64,000 nucleotides of DNA from Pantoea sp. IMH (lineage in GTDB: Bacteria > Pseudomonadota > Gammaproteobacteria > Enterobacterales > Enterobacteriaceae), in contig NZ_JFGT01000007.1 in assembly GCF_000599885.1 (NCBI RefSeq), forward strand, positions 186,001 through 250,000, written 5' to 3'. The position numbers were made by a program, and so were the translations under genes. Shown here one piece after another: positions 51,263 to 59,251 of this stretch (position 1 is its first letter; each line of letters opens with the position of its first letter). The notes under the pieces are model-generated. The model did not search any database and had not been told where the DNA came from. It was given only the letters and a program-made list of their open reading frames with translations.

Positions 51263-51551
51263 GCAGGTATCCTCGCTCAAGTGAATCAATTTGCTTTGGC
51301 CGGTAATTATAGACAACACTTTCTGGATGCGATTACACGCCTTGCAGAAAGCGAGCTAACTTATTGAAATTGGTCTCCGTCTGGTCCTTTTCTGCCTTTC
51401 TTGTTTTTCTGGAGTCCATGTGCCAGTTTTATTTATATCGGGAAAAGCTGGCTAAAGGTTATTTGAAAATTCTGGTTATCTGTGCCTTACCCGCTCCGGG
51501 GGCCTGCGCCGTAAGAGTTAACTTTTTTTCATTAACAGGGTGATGACGATA

Positions 51552-52100
51552 ATGATCCAGGATCCAACAAGAATGGTATTACTCTATTTTATTCTGCCGC
51601 TGTGGCTGCTCGCCGGGTTTTGCGACTGGCTTTGCCACCGCGCGACCGATATTGCGCATACCACCGGCAGGAAGGAAACGTTAATCCACTTTCTGATGTT
51701 TGCCGAAGCGGGTATTCCGCTTATTGCAGCCCTGCTTCTGGAAATTAACGCGCTGATTATTGCGGTGATGATCGTTCTGTTTTTTATTCATGAAATGACG
51801 GCCTTGTGGGACGTTAACATCGCCATCGCTTCCCGCTACGTTTCTCCCTATGAGCAGCATGTTCACAGCTTTCTCGAAATGCTTCCACTGATGGCCGTTC
51901 TGCTGGTCTGCATTTTACACTGGCCACAGTTTCTCTCCCTGTTTGGTGCGGGCGATGTCCCGGCTGACTTTACGCTCAGAATGCGCGAGGAACCGCTGCC
52001 TGTGTTCTATATGGTCAGCATCTTTCTTGGCATTATTCTTCTTGAACTGATCCCTTATGCAGAAGAATACCTCAGGGGGCGTCGGGCCAAAAAAGGGTAA
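51552..52100 (+). CDS. Polytopic inner membrane protein, unknown function
   Basis: 182 residues from the ATG at 51552; ATG 51543 is too close to the AGGG site (51537), so the later one is preferred. About five hydrophobic helices (VLLYFILPLWLLAGFCDWL, FAEAGIPLIAALLLEINALI, FLEMLPLMAVLLVCILHW and one near the end). Conserved-looking polar motifs CDWLCHRATDI, FIHEMTALWDV and SPYEQHVHSFLE contain several His and Asp that could bind metal or heme. I do not recognise a named family. Convergent with the Cys-rich protein gene. Confidence 0.8.
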   Translation: MIQDPTRMVLLYFILPLWLLAGFCDWLCHRATDIAHTTGRKETLIHFLMFAEAGIPLIAALLLEINALIIAVMIVLFFIHEMTALWDVNIAIASRYVSPYEQHVHSFLEMLPLMAVLLVCILHWPQFLSLFGAGDVPADFTLRMREEPLPVFYMVSIFLGIILLELIPYAEEYLRGRRAKKG

Positions 52101-52143
52101 CAACCGGCACGAGCCGGGCAGGACGTTCGTGCCGGTTTTATGC

Positions 52144-52470
52144 TTACGCGGCCATTTTGCGGCATGCATCGGCGCAGTGGTGGCAGGCTTCAGCACATTG
52201 CTGACAGTGATCGTGCTGATGCTTCGCGCATTCGTCACCGCATTTCTGGCAAACTTCCGCGCACAACTGACAGAGCGTGGAAGCAAATTCGCTTTCCAGC
52301 GCCATAAACTGAGCGGCAAGGCGGCAAAGGTTGGCACACTGGGTATCAAGGCGTATGCACTCCCGCATCATTTCCAGATCCTCTTCCTGCAGACAGGAGG
52401 CGGCACAATGATCGCACGCTGCGGCACAGCGATAGCAGGCTTCCAGAGAGTTCATATAAGATTCGTTCAT
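52144..52470 (-). CDS. Cys-rich four-helix-bundle copper-binding protein
   Basis: 108 residues with 18 cysteines, most spaced C-x2-x4-C on helices (CYRCAAACDHCAASC; CQLCAEVCQKCGDEC; CQQCAEACHHCADAC). The ATG at 52470 has a perfect AGGAGG 4 bases upstream; the open frame continues 56 codons upstream but is not supported. The pattern is that of Csp-type copper storage proteins, which load Cu(I) inside a four-helix bundle. No signal peptide, so cytosolic (Csp3-like). Confidence 0.88.
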   Translation of the reverse strand: MNESYMNSLEACYRCAAACDHCAASCLQEEDLEMMRECIRLDTQCANLCRLAAQFMALESEFASTLCQLCAEVCQKCGDECAKHQHDHCQQCAEACHHCADACRKMAA

Positions 52471-52493
52471 TTCTCCTCCTTCATATGAGCTAA

Positions 52494-52745
52494 CGTTACC
52501 CTGATAAGCCTGGATCATCTTCACGGTGCTTTCCAGAAAAGATCGCCCGTTTAATTTTTGTTTCACCTGAGGCCCATCTTTTGGTGGATCGGGATAAGCC
52601 GCTCCCGGACGCGAAACTGAAAAAAGCAGGCTTTGCACGCGCGTTTTTTGAGGTGCAGAACGTTTGCCCTGTTTCCCGTTTAGCTCCCGACGCCGGGGCC
52701 ACTAACATCTATGGTTTTCAACAGAATTCCCGTTATGTGAGTTAA
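52494..52745 (+). pseudogene. Coding-like frame without a start codon, possible gene remnant
   Basis: An 83-codon open frame with no ATG; the first plausible start is a GTG at 52584 without a ribosome site. The translation looks protein-like (KLKKAGFARAFFEVQNVCPV, then SRLAPDAGATNIYGF). I cannot name a family. It may be the 3' end of a lost gene. Its first half is antisense to the unsupported extension of the copper-protein frame. Confidence 0.35.
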
Positions 52746-52982
52746 AGAAACAACCAGAAACACTCTGAATTATTATACAAATAATTCCCTGGTAAACTGA
52801 GATTTTTTTATTAAATCCTTTTAAAAACATCAAGTTAACTATAACAAATATATTAATTAAGTCGCAGCCGGTGTCTTAATTCTTAACTCTATTCCTAAAA
52901 TAAAACCCAGGCTGCTTTTTTGTTTTATGCTTATAAACGCAAACGTGAGATTTCTTTTTGTTAAACATTACGGAGGTCTCAA
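52746..52982. other. AT-rich intergenic region
   Basis: About 240 bp of strongly AT-rich sequence upstream of the first YmgA-like gene; a likely promoter region or H-NS target, no gene. Confidence 0.4.
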
Positions 52983-53291
52983 TTGACTATTACCGAAGAC
53001 GAAAAAAAACAGCAGGTTATGATTGGGGAGGCGACACTCAATCTTATATTTAACCACCAGGATGTCACTCCCCTGTCGCTTGTTGAGCAGTTATATGCGA
53101 TGGCCGATCGCGAGCAGGATGACGATCGCCTGCTCAGTATCTGGCAAGCCAGAAAATGGCTGCAGATCTTTACTAAGGGCGCACCTTCCGGACGCCGTCC
53201 GGACTGGCTGCAAGAGATGATGTCACGCGCCTGTCAGGAGACTGTCATTGCAGCTGACGACGGGCCCGTTTCCCGTCCTTCATCGCGTTAA
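52983..53291 (+). CDS. YmgA-like small regulatory protein, copy 1
   Basis: 102 residues from a TTG start with GGAGG 6 bases upstream. The core IGEATLNLIF ... LVEQLYAMADREQDDDRLL aligns with the helical core of YmgA and with the second copy at 54.0 kb (LGEAILALLR ... LIQQLQQMSAVEKDPARLR). YmgA/AriR-type proteins are small all-helical connectors that act on the Rcs phosphorelay and biofilm genes in E. coli. The downstream hairpin (53305-53336) may end the transcript. The C-terminal ~30 residues are unrelated. Confidence 0.7.
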   Translation: MTITEDEKKQQVMIGEATLNLIFNHQDVTPLSLVEQLYAMADREQDDDRLLSIWQARKWLQIFTKGAPSGRRPDWLQEMMSRACQETVIAADDGPVSRPSSR

Positions 53292-53579
53292 CCGTACGAC
53301 TGACCTGACCAGCAAATGCGCTTCTCCGCTGGTCAGCGTCATAAGGCTCTGCCGCCTCCGGTTGATAATCTTCATCCTCTCTTTTACATCTTGTACATGC
53401 CTTCCCCCTGCAGACCTGCAAAACTTGTCTCGTAAACCTTGTTAACTCACTGAATTCCAGTATTTAGCACTTTTTGCCAAAATGTTAATTCTTTTAAAAT
53501 TCACTATTACTGTACAAGTTAACTAATTCTGTATAACTTTAGCGCAAATCATTGACTTTCAACGACCAGAGGCACAGAC
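53292..53579. other. Intergenic region before ycgZ-like gene
   Basis: About 290 bp: a 9-bp stem after the first YmgA-like gene (CTGACCAGC / GCTGGTCAG), then AT-rich promoter-like sequence with two TGTACA words (CTTGTACAT near 53390, CTGTACAAG near 53512) that could be an operator. Confidence 0.4.
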
Positions 53580-53825
53580 ATGCGTAAGGATGGTACTAAC
53601 CCGCAGGCAGAGAACGACATTAGCCGTTACTTCAATGACGCGGCCCTTCCTTCCCAGCAGGAGACGCTTGGTCAGGTTGCTGTCGAAATCCTGCGTTCTG
53701 GCAGACAAATTACGCGTAAAACGATCTGTACTAAACTGTTGAGACGCCTTGCGCTGGCAACCTCAGCAGAGCAGGAAAAGCATTATCAGGCGCTGATTGG
53801 CATGCTGTTTGGCCGGGGTGATTGA
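53580..53825 (+). CDS. ycgZ: YcgZ-like regulatory protein
   Basis: 81 residues, close to E. coli YcgZ (78). ISRYFNDAALPSQQETLGQV and then RKTICTKLLRRL, and EQEKHYQALIGMLF, match YcgZ segment by segment. In E. coli YcgZ is expressed under the blue-light repressor BluR and feeds the Rcs system to lower curli. AGAGG lies 7 bases before the ATG. A hairpin (53834-53855) follows. Confidence 0.85.
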   Translation: MRKDGTNPQAENDISRYFNDAALPSQQETLGQVAVEILRSGRQITRKTICTKLLRRLALATSAEQEKHYQALIGMLFGRGD

Positions 53826-53833
53826 CCGTACGA

Positions 53834-53855
53834 CAGCCGGATGCTTATCCGGCTG
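53834..53855 (+). terminator. Hairpin after ycgZ
   Basis: Stem CAGCCGGAT / ATCCGGCTG, 4-base loop, 8 bp past the stop; no T run. Confidence 0.5.
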
Positions 53856-53996
53856 ATATCGTCACCCAGCGAGGATATCGCGATCAGGCTGCTACTGCTT
53901 TCTGGTCACGTTGTCTGTCCGGCTTGTGGCGGGATTACGCCTGATAGCTGAGGCTTTCTGGAAATGCGCCTGAAAAACTGATTCAGAGATGTGGGT

Positions 53997-54290
53997 ATGT
54001 ATCAAAACGATGAAGATAAACTGACCGATATTGTTCTGGGGGAAGCGATTCTTGCTCTGTTGCGGGGAGACGCCCCTGTGAGTAATGCGTCATTAATACA
54101 ACAATTGCAGCAAATGAGTGCCGTCGAGAAAGATCCCGCCAGACTACGTGCCTGCCAGCTTGCTATTGCGGAAGTCAGAAATAATCGCCCTGCTTCGCCC
54201 AAGTCCGTTACGCACCGCGTACGCGATCGCGATAACATCACGCACCTTTTTACCAGCGAAGGCCCACCCGACGGCACCAAGAAGCATTAA
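53997..54290 (+). CDS. YmgA-like small regulatory protein, copy 2
   Basis: 97 residues from ATG 53997 (a GTG two codons earlier is possible). Core IVLGEAILALLRGDAPVSNA followed by LIQQLQQMSAVEKDPARLR lines up with YmgA. The basic Ser/Arg/Thr-rich tail also recalls YmgA. Follows ycgZ as in the E. coli ycgZ-ymgA-ariR order, but with 170 bp between. Confidence 0.72.
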   Translation: MYQNDEDKLTDIVLGEAILALLRGDAPVSNASLIQQLQQMSAVEKDPARLRACQLAIAEVRNNRPASPKSVTHRVRDRDNITHLFTSEGPPDGTKKH

Positions 54291-54434
54291 GCCGCATCAG
54301 GTTAACGCAACGGCAGGGTAGCTGAGCAGAGGGTTTAGTATTCAGATAAGGGCAATGGCGTTAAACATTGCGCTTTATGCAGCGTATGAAGCGCGCAACT
54401 ACGCCTGTTTCAGGTTCAGGCGGCGCTAATGGGT

Positions 54435-54641
54435 TTATTCAAGCAGCCTGCGAAACGCCATCTGGTAGATGGCTTTCTTTCCTTCCTGCGTCGACTGTGC
54501 GCTGTGAACCTGCAGCGTGATCAATATATTTTGCTTGCCCAGCGGCTCCCCCGCTTCAATCAGTTCAGAGACAGCGCGGCCTATCACCGCGTAGATAGCT
54601 TTTGAATACTCATGATCTTTGCCGTGCACACACGTTCTCAC
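54435..54641 (-). CDS. AriR/YmgB-like small protein
   Basis: 68 residues from GTG 54641, or 64 from GTG 54629; neither has a strong ribosome site. IYAVIGRAVSELIEAGEPLG followed by KQNILITLQVHS resembles AriR (AVTNLMLSGDNVNNKNIIL). AriR forms helical dimers and contributes to acid resistance and biofilm control. It is on the opposite strand from the other three regulators. Confidence 0.6.
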   Translation of the reverse strand: MRTCVHGKDHEYSKAIYAVIGRAVSELIEAGEPLGKQNILITLQVHSAQSTQEGKKAIYQMAFRRLLE

Positions 54642-54755
54642 AGAGGCTGGTCATACATACAGCTTATCACTTTGCCGGCTCTATTGCATCCTGGCAATAT
54701 GCCCTGATAATAGCCATGGGCCACTGTTTATCCGCGGTTATTTTATATTCCCGGC

Positions 54756-55031
54756 TTAGTTACATGGGTAACTTTTGAGCACATCCCGTTCAACTGGCGA
54801 TTCACCTCCTGCCATGGTTCGGGGAGTATCGTCGCTGGCATGGCGTAATGCATGAACATGGCGGGCGAAGTCCTCCTGGACAGCGGGGCTGTGGATATTC
54901 ACGGACGCGCCGCCATCTTCATCAATTAAAATGCGTTCGCCGTCATCTTTTTCCTCCTGCATATCTTTTCGTGACATCACATTTAAGAGGCGTTCGGGGC
55001 TGCTGAACAGGCTTTTTAACATTCTGTACAT
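54756..55031 (-). CDS. Hypothetical protein downstream of katN
   Basis: 91 residues, hydrophilic and acidic in the middle (MQEEKDDGERILIDEDGGAS), no membrane segment or known motif. It follows the manganese catalase gene by 50 bp, with a palindromic hairpin (55053-55070) between. The ribosome site is weak, so the start may differ. Co-transcription with katN is plausible but not proven. Confidence 0.5.
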   Translation of the reverse strand: MYRMLKSLFSSPERLLNVMSRKDMQEEKDDGERILIDEDGGASVNIHSPAVQEDFARHVHALRHASDDTPRTMAGGESPVERDVLKSYPCN

Positions 55032-55052
55032 AGTTTTTTTTGAAAATGTAAG

Positions 55053-55070
55053 GACGGCCGGCGGGCCGTC
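55053..55070 (-). terminator. Hairpin after katN
   Basis: Stem GACGGCC / GGCCGTC with GGCG loop, 12 bp past the katN stop, followed on the minus strand by a mixed AT run; partial termination likely. Confidence 0.5.
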
Positions 55071-55081
55071 ACAGGGGATGG

Positions 55082-55981
55082 TCAGGATTTTTTGGCTGGC
55101 GCCGAGTCGTTTTCAATTGGCGGCACAGCACCAATATCGGTTCCGGTGACCGGGTTAACCGAGGGATCGGATGCCGTACGTTTAATCATACTTTCCAGAT
55201 TAGCCTGCTGCTCAGCAGGGAGCTGCACGCTGGCCAGACCGTCGCCGCCATCCACTGCAGGAGAAGGATCGGCAACATAGTTAAAGTTTTCATCTGAGTT
55301 CCAGCTACCACGTACTTCCCCACCTTGAGACATGTTGTAGTAGTTGTTGGCGTATTGCTCGATAGGGGGCAGCTTGCCTGGCGGGAAGTTATTGCGAATC
55401 GAGTAGAGCGCCTTCTCAAAGGAGATCTGGTGCGCCACTTCGCGCGTCATCAGAAAGCCCAGCGCATCTTTTACGCCTGGATCGTCCGTCATATTGATCA
55501 GACGTTCGTAGATAATCTTCGCACGTGCTTCCGCAGCGATATTGGATCGTAAATCAGCGGTTACTTCACCGATAGTGTCAATATAGGCCGCCGTCCAGGG
55601 AACGCCGCCTGAGTTGGTCAGCGCGGGACCGCCGCCGTACAGCAGGGAGGTCAGATGACTGTCATTACCGTTTCCGGTAATGTTGCGATACATCTCGCCT
55701 TCCTGCTCGGTGCCCTCTGCCAGATCGCCTTTAGCACCTTTATTCAGCATTCCAACCAGCGAGCCGATGATTTCAAGATGGCTCAGCTCTTCAGTCGCGA
55801 TATCCATAAGCATATCGCGGCGGCCCGGATCGTCATCGCTCAAGCCCTGGGTAAAGTAACGACAGGCAGCGGCCAGTTCGCCCTGCGGCCCGCCAAACTG
55901 CTCCAGTAATAAGTTTGCCAGACCTGGGTTCGGACCGGCAACGCGTACGGTGTACTGCAATTGTTTTACATGTTTAAACAT
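55082..55981 (-). CDS. katN: Manganese catalase KatN
   Basis: 299 residues. Di-manganese ligands in GELAAACRYF, EELSHLEIIG (E and H), AEARAKIIYERL and REVAHQISFEKAL. Breaks down hydrogen peroxide without heme. The C-terminal ~70 residues are Ser/Pro/Asp-rich. It closes the yciFE-katN series; in Salmonella this operon is RpoS-controlled. Confidence 0.95.
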   Translation of the reverse strand: MFKHVKQLQYTVRVAGPNPGLANLLLEQFGGPQGELAAACRYFTQGLSDDDPGRRDMLMDIATEELSHLEIIGSLVGMLNKGAKGDLAEGTEQEGEMYRNITGNGNDSHLTSLLYGGGPALTNSGGVPWTAAYIDTIGEVTADLRSNIAAEARAKIIYERLINMTDDPGVKDALGFLMTREVAHQISFEKALYSIRNNFPPGKLPPIEQYANNYYNMSQGGEVRGSWNSDENFNYVADPSPAVDGGDGLASVQLPAEQQANLESMIKRTASDPSVNPVTGTDIGAVPPIENDSAPAKKS

Positions 55982-56050
55982 GGCTCACTCCGGTTTAATA
56001 AAGGTTCCTGCTGGCCTGCCGGGAGGCAGGCCTTTCGCTGGTGCTGCGAA

Positions 56051-56557
56051 TTATTTTTTTGCTTCCACACCGGGCGCGGCGGAGCGCACCAAGAACTGCT
56101 CTGTGACATCCGGCAGGTGATTCAGACACCAGTCCGCCATTGCCACCTCTTGCTCACGGATTTGTGCAAAGATGCGTGCACCTTCCTGATCGCCAACAAC
56201 CTCAGCGGCTGCGATCAGCGAGGTATAGCTGGCTATTTCGAGGTTTTCGAAAACATAGCCGCTCATTGCCCCTTTCACGACTTCATCGTCGGCCATCATG
56301 CCACCCATCGCCTGACCCATGGCCGACAGTTTGCCCATGGCATCCTTAATGGTGGAGCTTGAGGTGTCATACCGGTCAATAACGGACTGCACCAGCGCCT
56401 GCTGATGGCGCGTTTCCTCAATATGCTGTTCAATACGGGCTTTCAGATCGGGATAATGCTCAAGCCGGCCTGCCATTTTTTCCAGCATGCTTTCTGCCTG
56501 TTTTTCCATCGCATGGGCATCTTTTACCCAGTCAAGGTAGTGTTCTTCATTCGTCAT
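56051..56557 (-). CDS. yciE: Ferritin-like stress protein YciE
   Basis: 168 residues, same as E. coli YciE, with EHYLDWVKDAHAMEKQAESM and the end GVEAKK. DUF892 four-helix fold; Glu/His in the helices suggest a metal site. Stress role unknown in detail. 41 bp after yciF and 69 bp before katN. Confidence 0.95.
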   Translation of the reverse strand: MTNEEHYLDWVKDAHAMEKQAESMLEKMAGRLEHYPDLKARIEQHIEETRHQQALVQSVIDRYDTSSSTIKDAMGKLSAMGQAMGGMMADDEVVKGAMSGYVFENLEIASYTSLIAAAEVVGDQEGARIFAQIREQEVAMADWCLNHLPDVTEQFLVRSAAPGVEAKK

Positions 56558-56598
56558 GCTGCACCTCTTACATTAGGGTTATCTTGACGTTCACGGGA

Positions 56599-57072
56599 CT
56601 ATTGCTGTTCCGCAATTACGGTCAGTTTCTCATCCGTGGTTTTTTCTTCATTCAGCGTTTCGGTCAGCAGTTTTTCCGCTTCCGTATAGCCAAGTCTCGC
56701 GGCCATGGCGCGCAGCGTGCCGTAGGTGGCAATTTCGTAATGCTCGACTTTCTGCGCGGCACCGATTAATCCTGCATCTCTGACCGGACCAGCCTCAACA
56801 GAGTCAATAATTTCCTGGGCTTCTTCGACCAGACCTTCCAGCGCGTGGCATTTCATGCGTTTGATTCGCACGCCTTCGGTACTTTCAACCAGCTGATCCA
56901 GACGCTCGATCTGCCCCTGAGTCTCTTCCAGGTGTTGTTTGAAAGCCGCGACCAGTTTTTCGTCAGTTGCGGCACGGGCCATTTTTGGCAGGGCGCGGGT
57001 AATCTGCTTTTCTGCACTGTAAATGTCAGATAAGTCATGGATAAACAGATCTTCCAGGGTCTTGATAGTCAT
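56599..57072 (-). CDS. yciF: Ferritin-like stress protein YciF
   Basis: 157 residues from the second of two adjacent ATGs, chosen for spacing to GGAGAG and alignment with E. coli (MNMKTIEDVF). DUF892; DIYSAEKQITRALPKMARAA and RMKCHALEGLVEE are typical. Shorter tail than E. coli (166). Expected to dimerise with a di-metal centre. Confidence 0.95.
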   Translation of the reverse strand: MTIKTLEDLFIHDLSDIYSAEKQITRALPKMARAATDEKLVAAFKQHLEETQGQIERLDQLVESTEGVRIKRMKCHALEGLVEEAQEIIDSVEAGPVRDAGLIGAAQKVEHYEIATYGTLRAMAARLGYTEAEKLLTETLNEEKTTDEKLTVIAEQQ

Positions 57073-57480
57073 CATTCTCTCCGTCTTTGAAATAGATAAA
57101 GATTACGAACGCATGAACGATAATCCATTTTTTAACATTACTAAGCGTAGATGCAATTCCTTGAATTTCCAGCGATGAGCATGATGAAAATTTTAATATT
57201 AAGAGTAATCTTAAAACACAGGATTTGTGAAATTACAAGGTTGAGGGAAATATTTCATTTAACATCGGCACTTAATTATTTACGTATTATCGTCAGGTAA
57301 GTACGCGAACTCATGATGTTGAAAGTCGGACTGGCATCAATCAGCATGAGCGTGAGTTTTGTCAGGTAGTGTTAATTAAATGATAAAAAAGTTGTGCTAA
57401 AAAAACCCGTTTCCGGGCATGGAAACGGGTCATATTCCGGTATGTCAGTACCGGGCAGGCCTTAGCCGGTAGCGGCGGAA
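57073..57480. other. AT-rich region between yciG and yciF
   Basis: About 400 bp. The terminator of the second KGG gene lies at its right end, so yciFE-katN must have its own promoter in the ~320 bp to the left. No gene seen. Confidence 0.5.
57399..57430 (-). terminator. Terminator after the second KGG gene
   Basis: Stem ACCCGTTTCC / GGAAACGGGT with 6-base loop and seven T on the minus strand. Confidence 0.9.
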
Positions 57481-57645
57481 TCAGTCACGGCGGCTGTTCT
57501 GCCCGCCCTTCTTACCCGCTTCGGAGGCTTTTTCACGGTCGTTCTTAAAGTTACCGCCGCTGCTCTGCCCCCCTTTTTTACCTGCTTCAGAAGCCTTTTC
57601 ACGATCCTCGGCGAAGTTGCCGGAATTACCACGATGCTGAGTCAT
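57481..57645 (-). CDS. yciG: KGG-repeat stress protein (YciG), copy 2
   Basis: 54 residues with two KGG repeats (EKASEAGKKGGQSSG and REKASEAGKKGGQNS). It stands directly ahead of yciFE-katN, the position of yciG, hence the symbol. It shares its first 22 residues and part of its upstream sequence (CTTCCTCTTCGTGTTTA versus CTTCCTATTCGTGTTTA) with copy 1. Confidence 0.9.
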   Translation of the reverse strand: MTQHRGNSGNFAEDREKASEAGKKGGQSSGGNFKNDREKASEAGKKGGQNSRRD

Positions 57646-57965
57646 ATAATCTTCCTCTTCGTGTTTAACATTTTTACCAAAACGATCCCACTGCGATAAT
57701 ACTTTTAATCGGTAAAATTACATTAAAGGATCCAGTAAATGTCGTGCATGAATAACTCTAGCAATAAGCCTCGAGGTTTCAATAAAAGTTTGATTAAATT
57801 TACCTATTAAAATACCTCTCTGAGTAAGCTACTGAGTAGAATATAATTTTAAAGGCCAATAATTCTGGCGTACGTTTACTGGGTAATAATCAGCGCAGTT
57901 GCGCAACCAAATGTAAGAAGATATTTTTCCGCTAACTCAATAGAGAACTTTTATTAATTTCAGAG
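57646..57965. other. AT-rich intergenic region
   Basis: About 320 bp without a gene; it carries the yciG promoter. Confidence 0.4.
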
Positions 57966-58002
57966 CCGGGCAGGCCTGATAAACGGGTGTCGGCCTGCCC
58001 GG
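57966..58002 (-). terminator. Hairpin after the alcohol dehydrogenase gene
   Basis: Stem CCGGGCAGGCC / GGCCTGCCCGG with a 15-base loop, 10 bp past the stop; no long T run. Confidence 0.55.
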
Positions 58003-58012
58003 TCAGAGCGCC

Positions 58013-59206
58013 TCAGAGAGTGGCGCTGCTAGCCCCCATTCCCGGTACCAGGATCACCTTGCGGCACTCCTCCTGGCGTTTTTCAAAAATCTCATAGCCC
58101 CGGGCCGCCTCTTCAAGAGGCATATGGTGCGTCACAATCTCTTCAGGCTTCAGGTGCCCTTTTTCGATCAGCGCCAGCAGATCGGGCAGGAAAGCGTGAA
58201 CGTGGGTTTGGCCCATTTTAAAGGTCAGCCCTTTATCAAAAGCATCTCCAAACATAAAACTGTGAATAAAGCCTGCATAGACGCCCGGCACGCTCACCAC
58301 GCCGCCCCGCCTGACCGCCGCAATGCACTGCCGCAGCGCCTTGCCGCTGCTTCCCTCAATTTTTAGCGTGGTCAGTACGGTTTCCGTCAGGCTGCCTTTC
58401 GCTTCAAAGCCCACCGCGTCAATGACCGCATCCACGCCGCGATGACCGGCACTGTTTTCGATAATCCAGGCGGCAGGATCGTCATTTTTATCAAAATTGA
58501 TGGGGATGACGCCGTAGCGCTCTTTTGCGAAAACCAGCCGGTAGTCGTTATGGTCAATCATAAATATCTGCTCTGCCCCTTCCAGCCGCGCGCAGGCTGC
58601 ACAGAGTAAACCGACCGGCCCGGCCCCGAAGATAGCCACGCTCGATCCCGGCTTGATCTCCGCGTTTTTCACCGCCTGCCACGCCGTCGGCAGAATGTCC
58701 GACAGGAACAGCACTTTTTCATCCGGTAAGGTATCAGGAACTTTGAATGGCCCCGTATTGGCCTTCGGAACGCGGACATATTCCGCCTGACCACCCGGTA
58801 TACCGCCGTAAAGATCGCTGTAACCGAACAGCGCTGCGGGCGGCGTGATATTTTTCCGGTTGAGCGTGGCGCCCTTGCCGCTGTTGGTGTTTTCACAGGC
58901 CGCATACTGATGGAGATGACAGAAAAAACAGTCGCCGCAGGCGATCACAAAGGGAATCACCACGCGATCGCCTTTTGCGACGGCGGTGACCCCTTTCCCG
59001 GTTTCCACCACTTCCCCCATAAATTCATGTCCGAAAATATCGCCATGATGGGTGCCGGGGATTTTGCCGCGATAGAGATGCAGATCGGAGCCGCAGATCG
59101 CGGTGGCCGTGACCCGCAGAATAATGTCATCCGCCGCTTCAATGGACGGATCGGGCATAGTGTCCACACTGACTTTGTGTGGCCCATGATAGGTAAGCGC
59201 TTTCAT
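58013..59206 (-). CDS. Zinc-dependent alcohol dehydrogenase (formaldehyde dehydrogenase-like MDR)
   Basis: 397 residues. Catalytic zinc: C38 in CGSDLH, H60 and E61 in GHEFMGE. Structural zinc: C90, C93, C96 and C104. NAD(P)-binding [10 protein letters not shown] at ~200. The long insert after the structural zinc ([20 protein letters not shown]) is typical of the glutathione-independent formaldehyde dehydrogenase-like subgroup. GGAGGAG precedes the ATG. 45 bp after the SDR gene, likely same operon. Substrate not established. Confidence 0.9.
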   Translation of the reverse strand: MKALTYHGPHKVSVDTMPDPSIEAADDIILRVTATAICGSDLHLYRGKIPGTHHGDIFGHEFMGEVVETGKGVTAVAKGDRVVIPFVIACGDCFFCHLHQYAACENTNSGKGATLNRKNITPPAALFGYSDLYGGIPGGQAEYVRVPKANTGPFKVPDTLPDEKVLFLSDILPTAWQAVKNAEIKPGSSVAIFGAGPVGLLCAACARLEGAEQIFMIDHNDYRLVFAKERYGVIPINFDKNDDPAAWIIENSAGHRGVDAVIDAVGFEAKGSLTETVLTTLKIEGSSGKALRQCIAAVRRGGVVSVPGVYAGFIHSFMFGDAFDKGLTFKMGQTHVHAFLPDLLALIEKGHLKPEEIVTHHMPLEEAARGYEIFEKRQEECRKVILVPGMGASSATL

Positions 59207-59251
59207 CGACTTAACTCCTCCAGATATCAGGATTGACTGCGGGATGAGGTA

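Noticed and set aside
49825..57645. The accessory block as a mobile element
   Set aside because: No integrase, transposase, tRNA attachment site or matching end repeats other than the two KGG genes could be seen.
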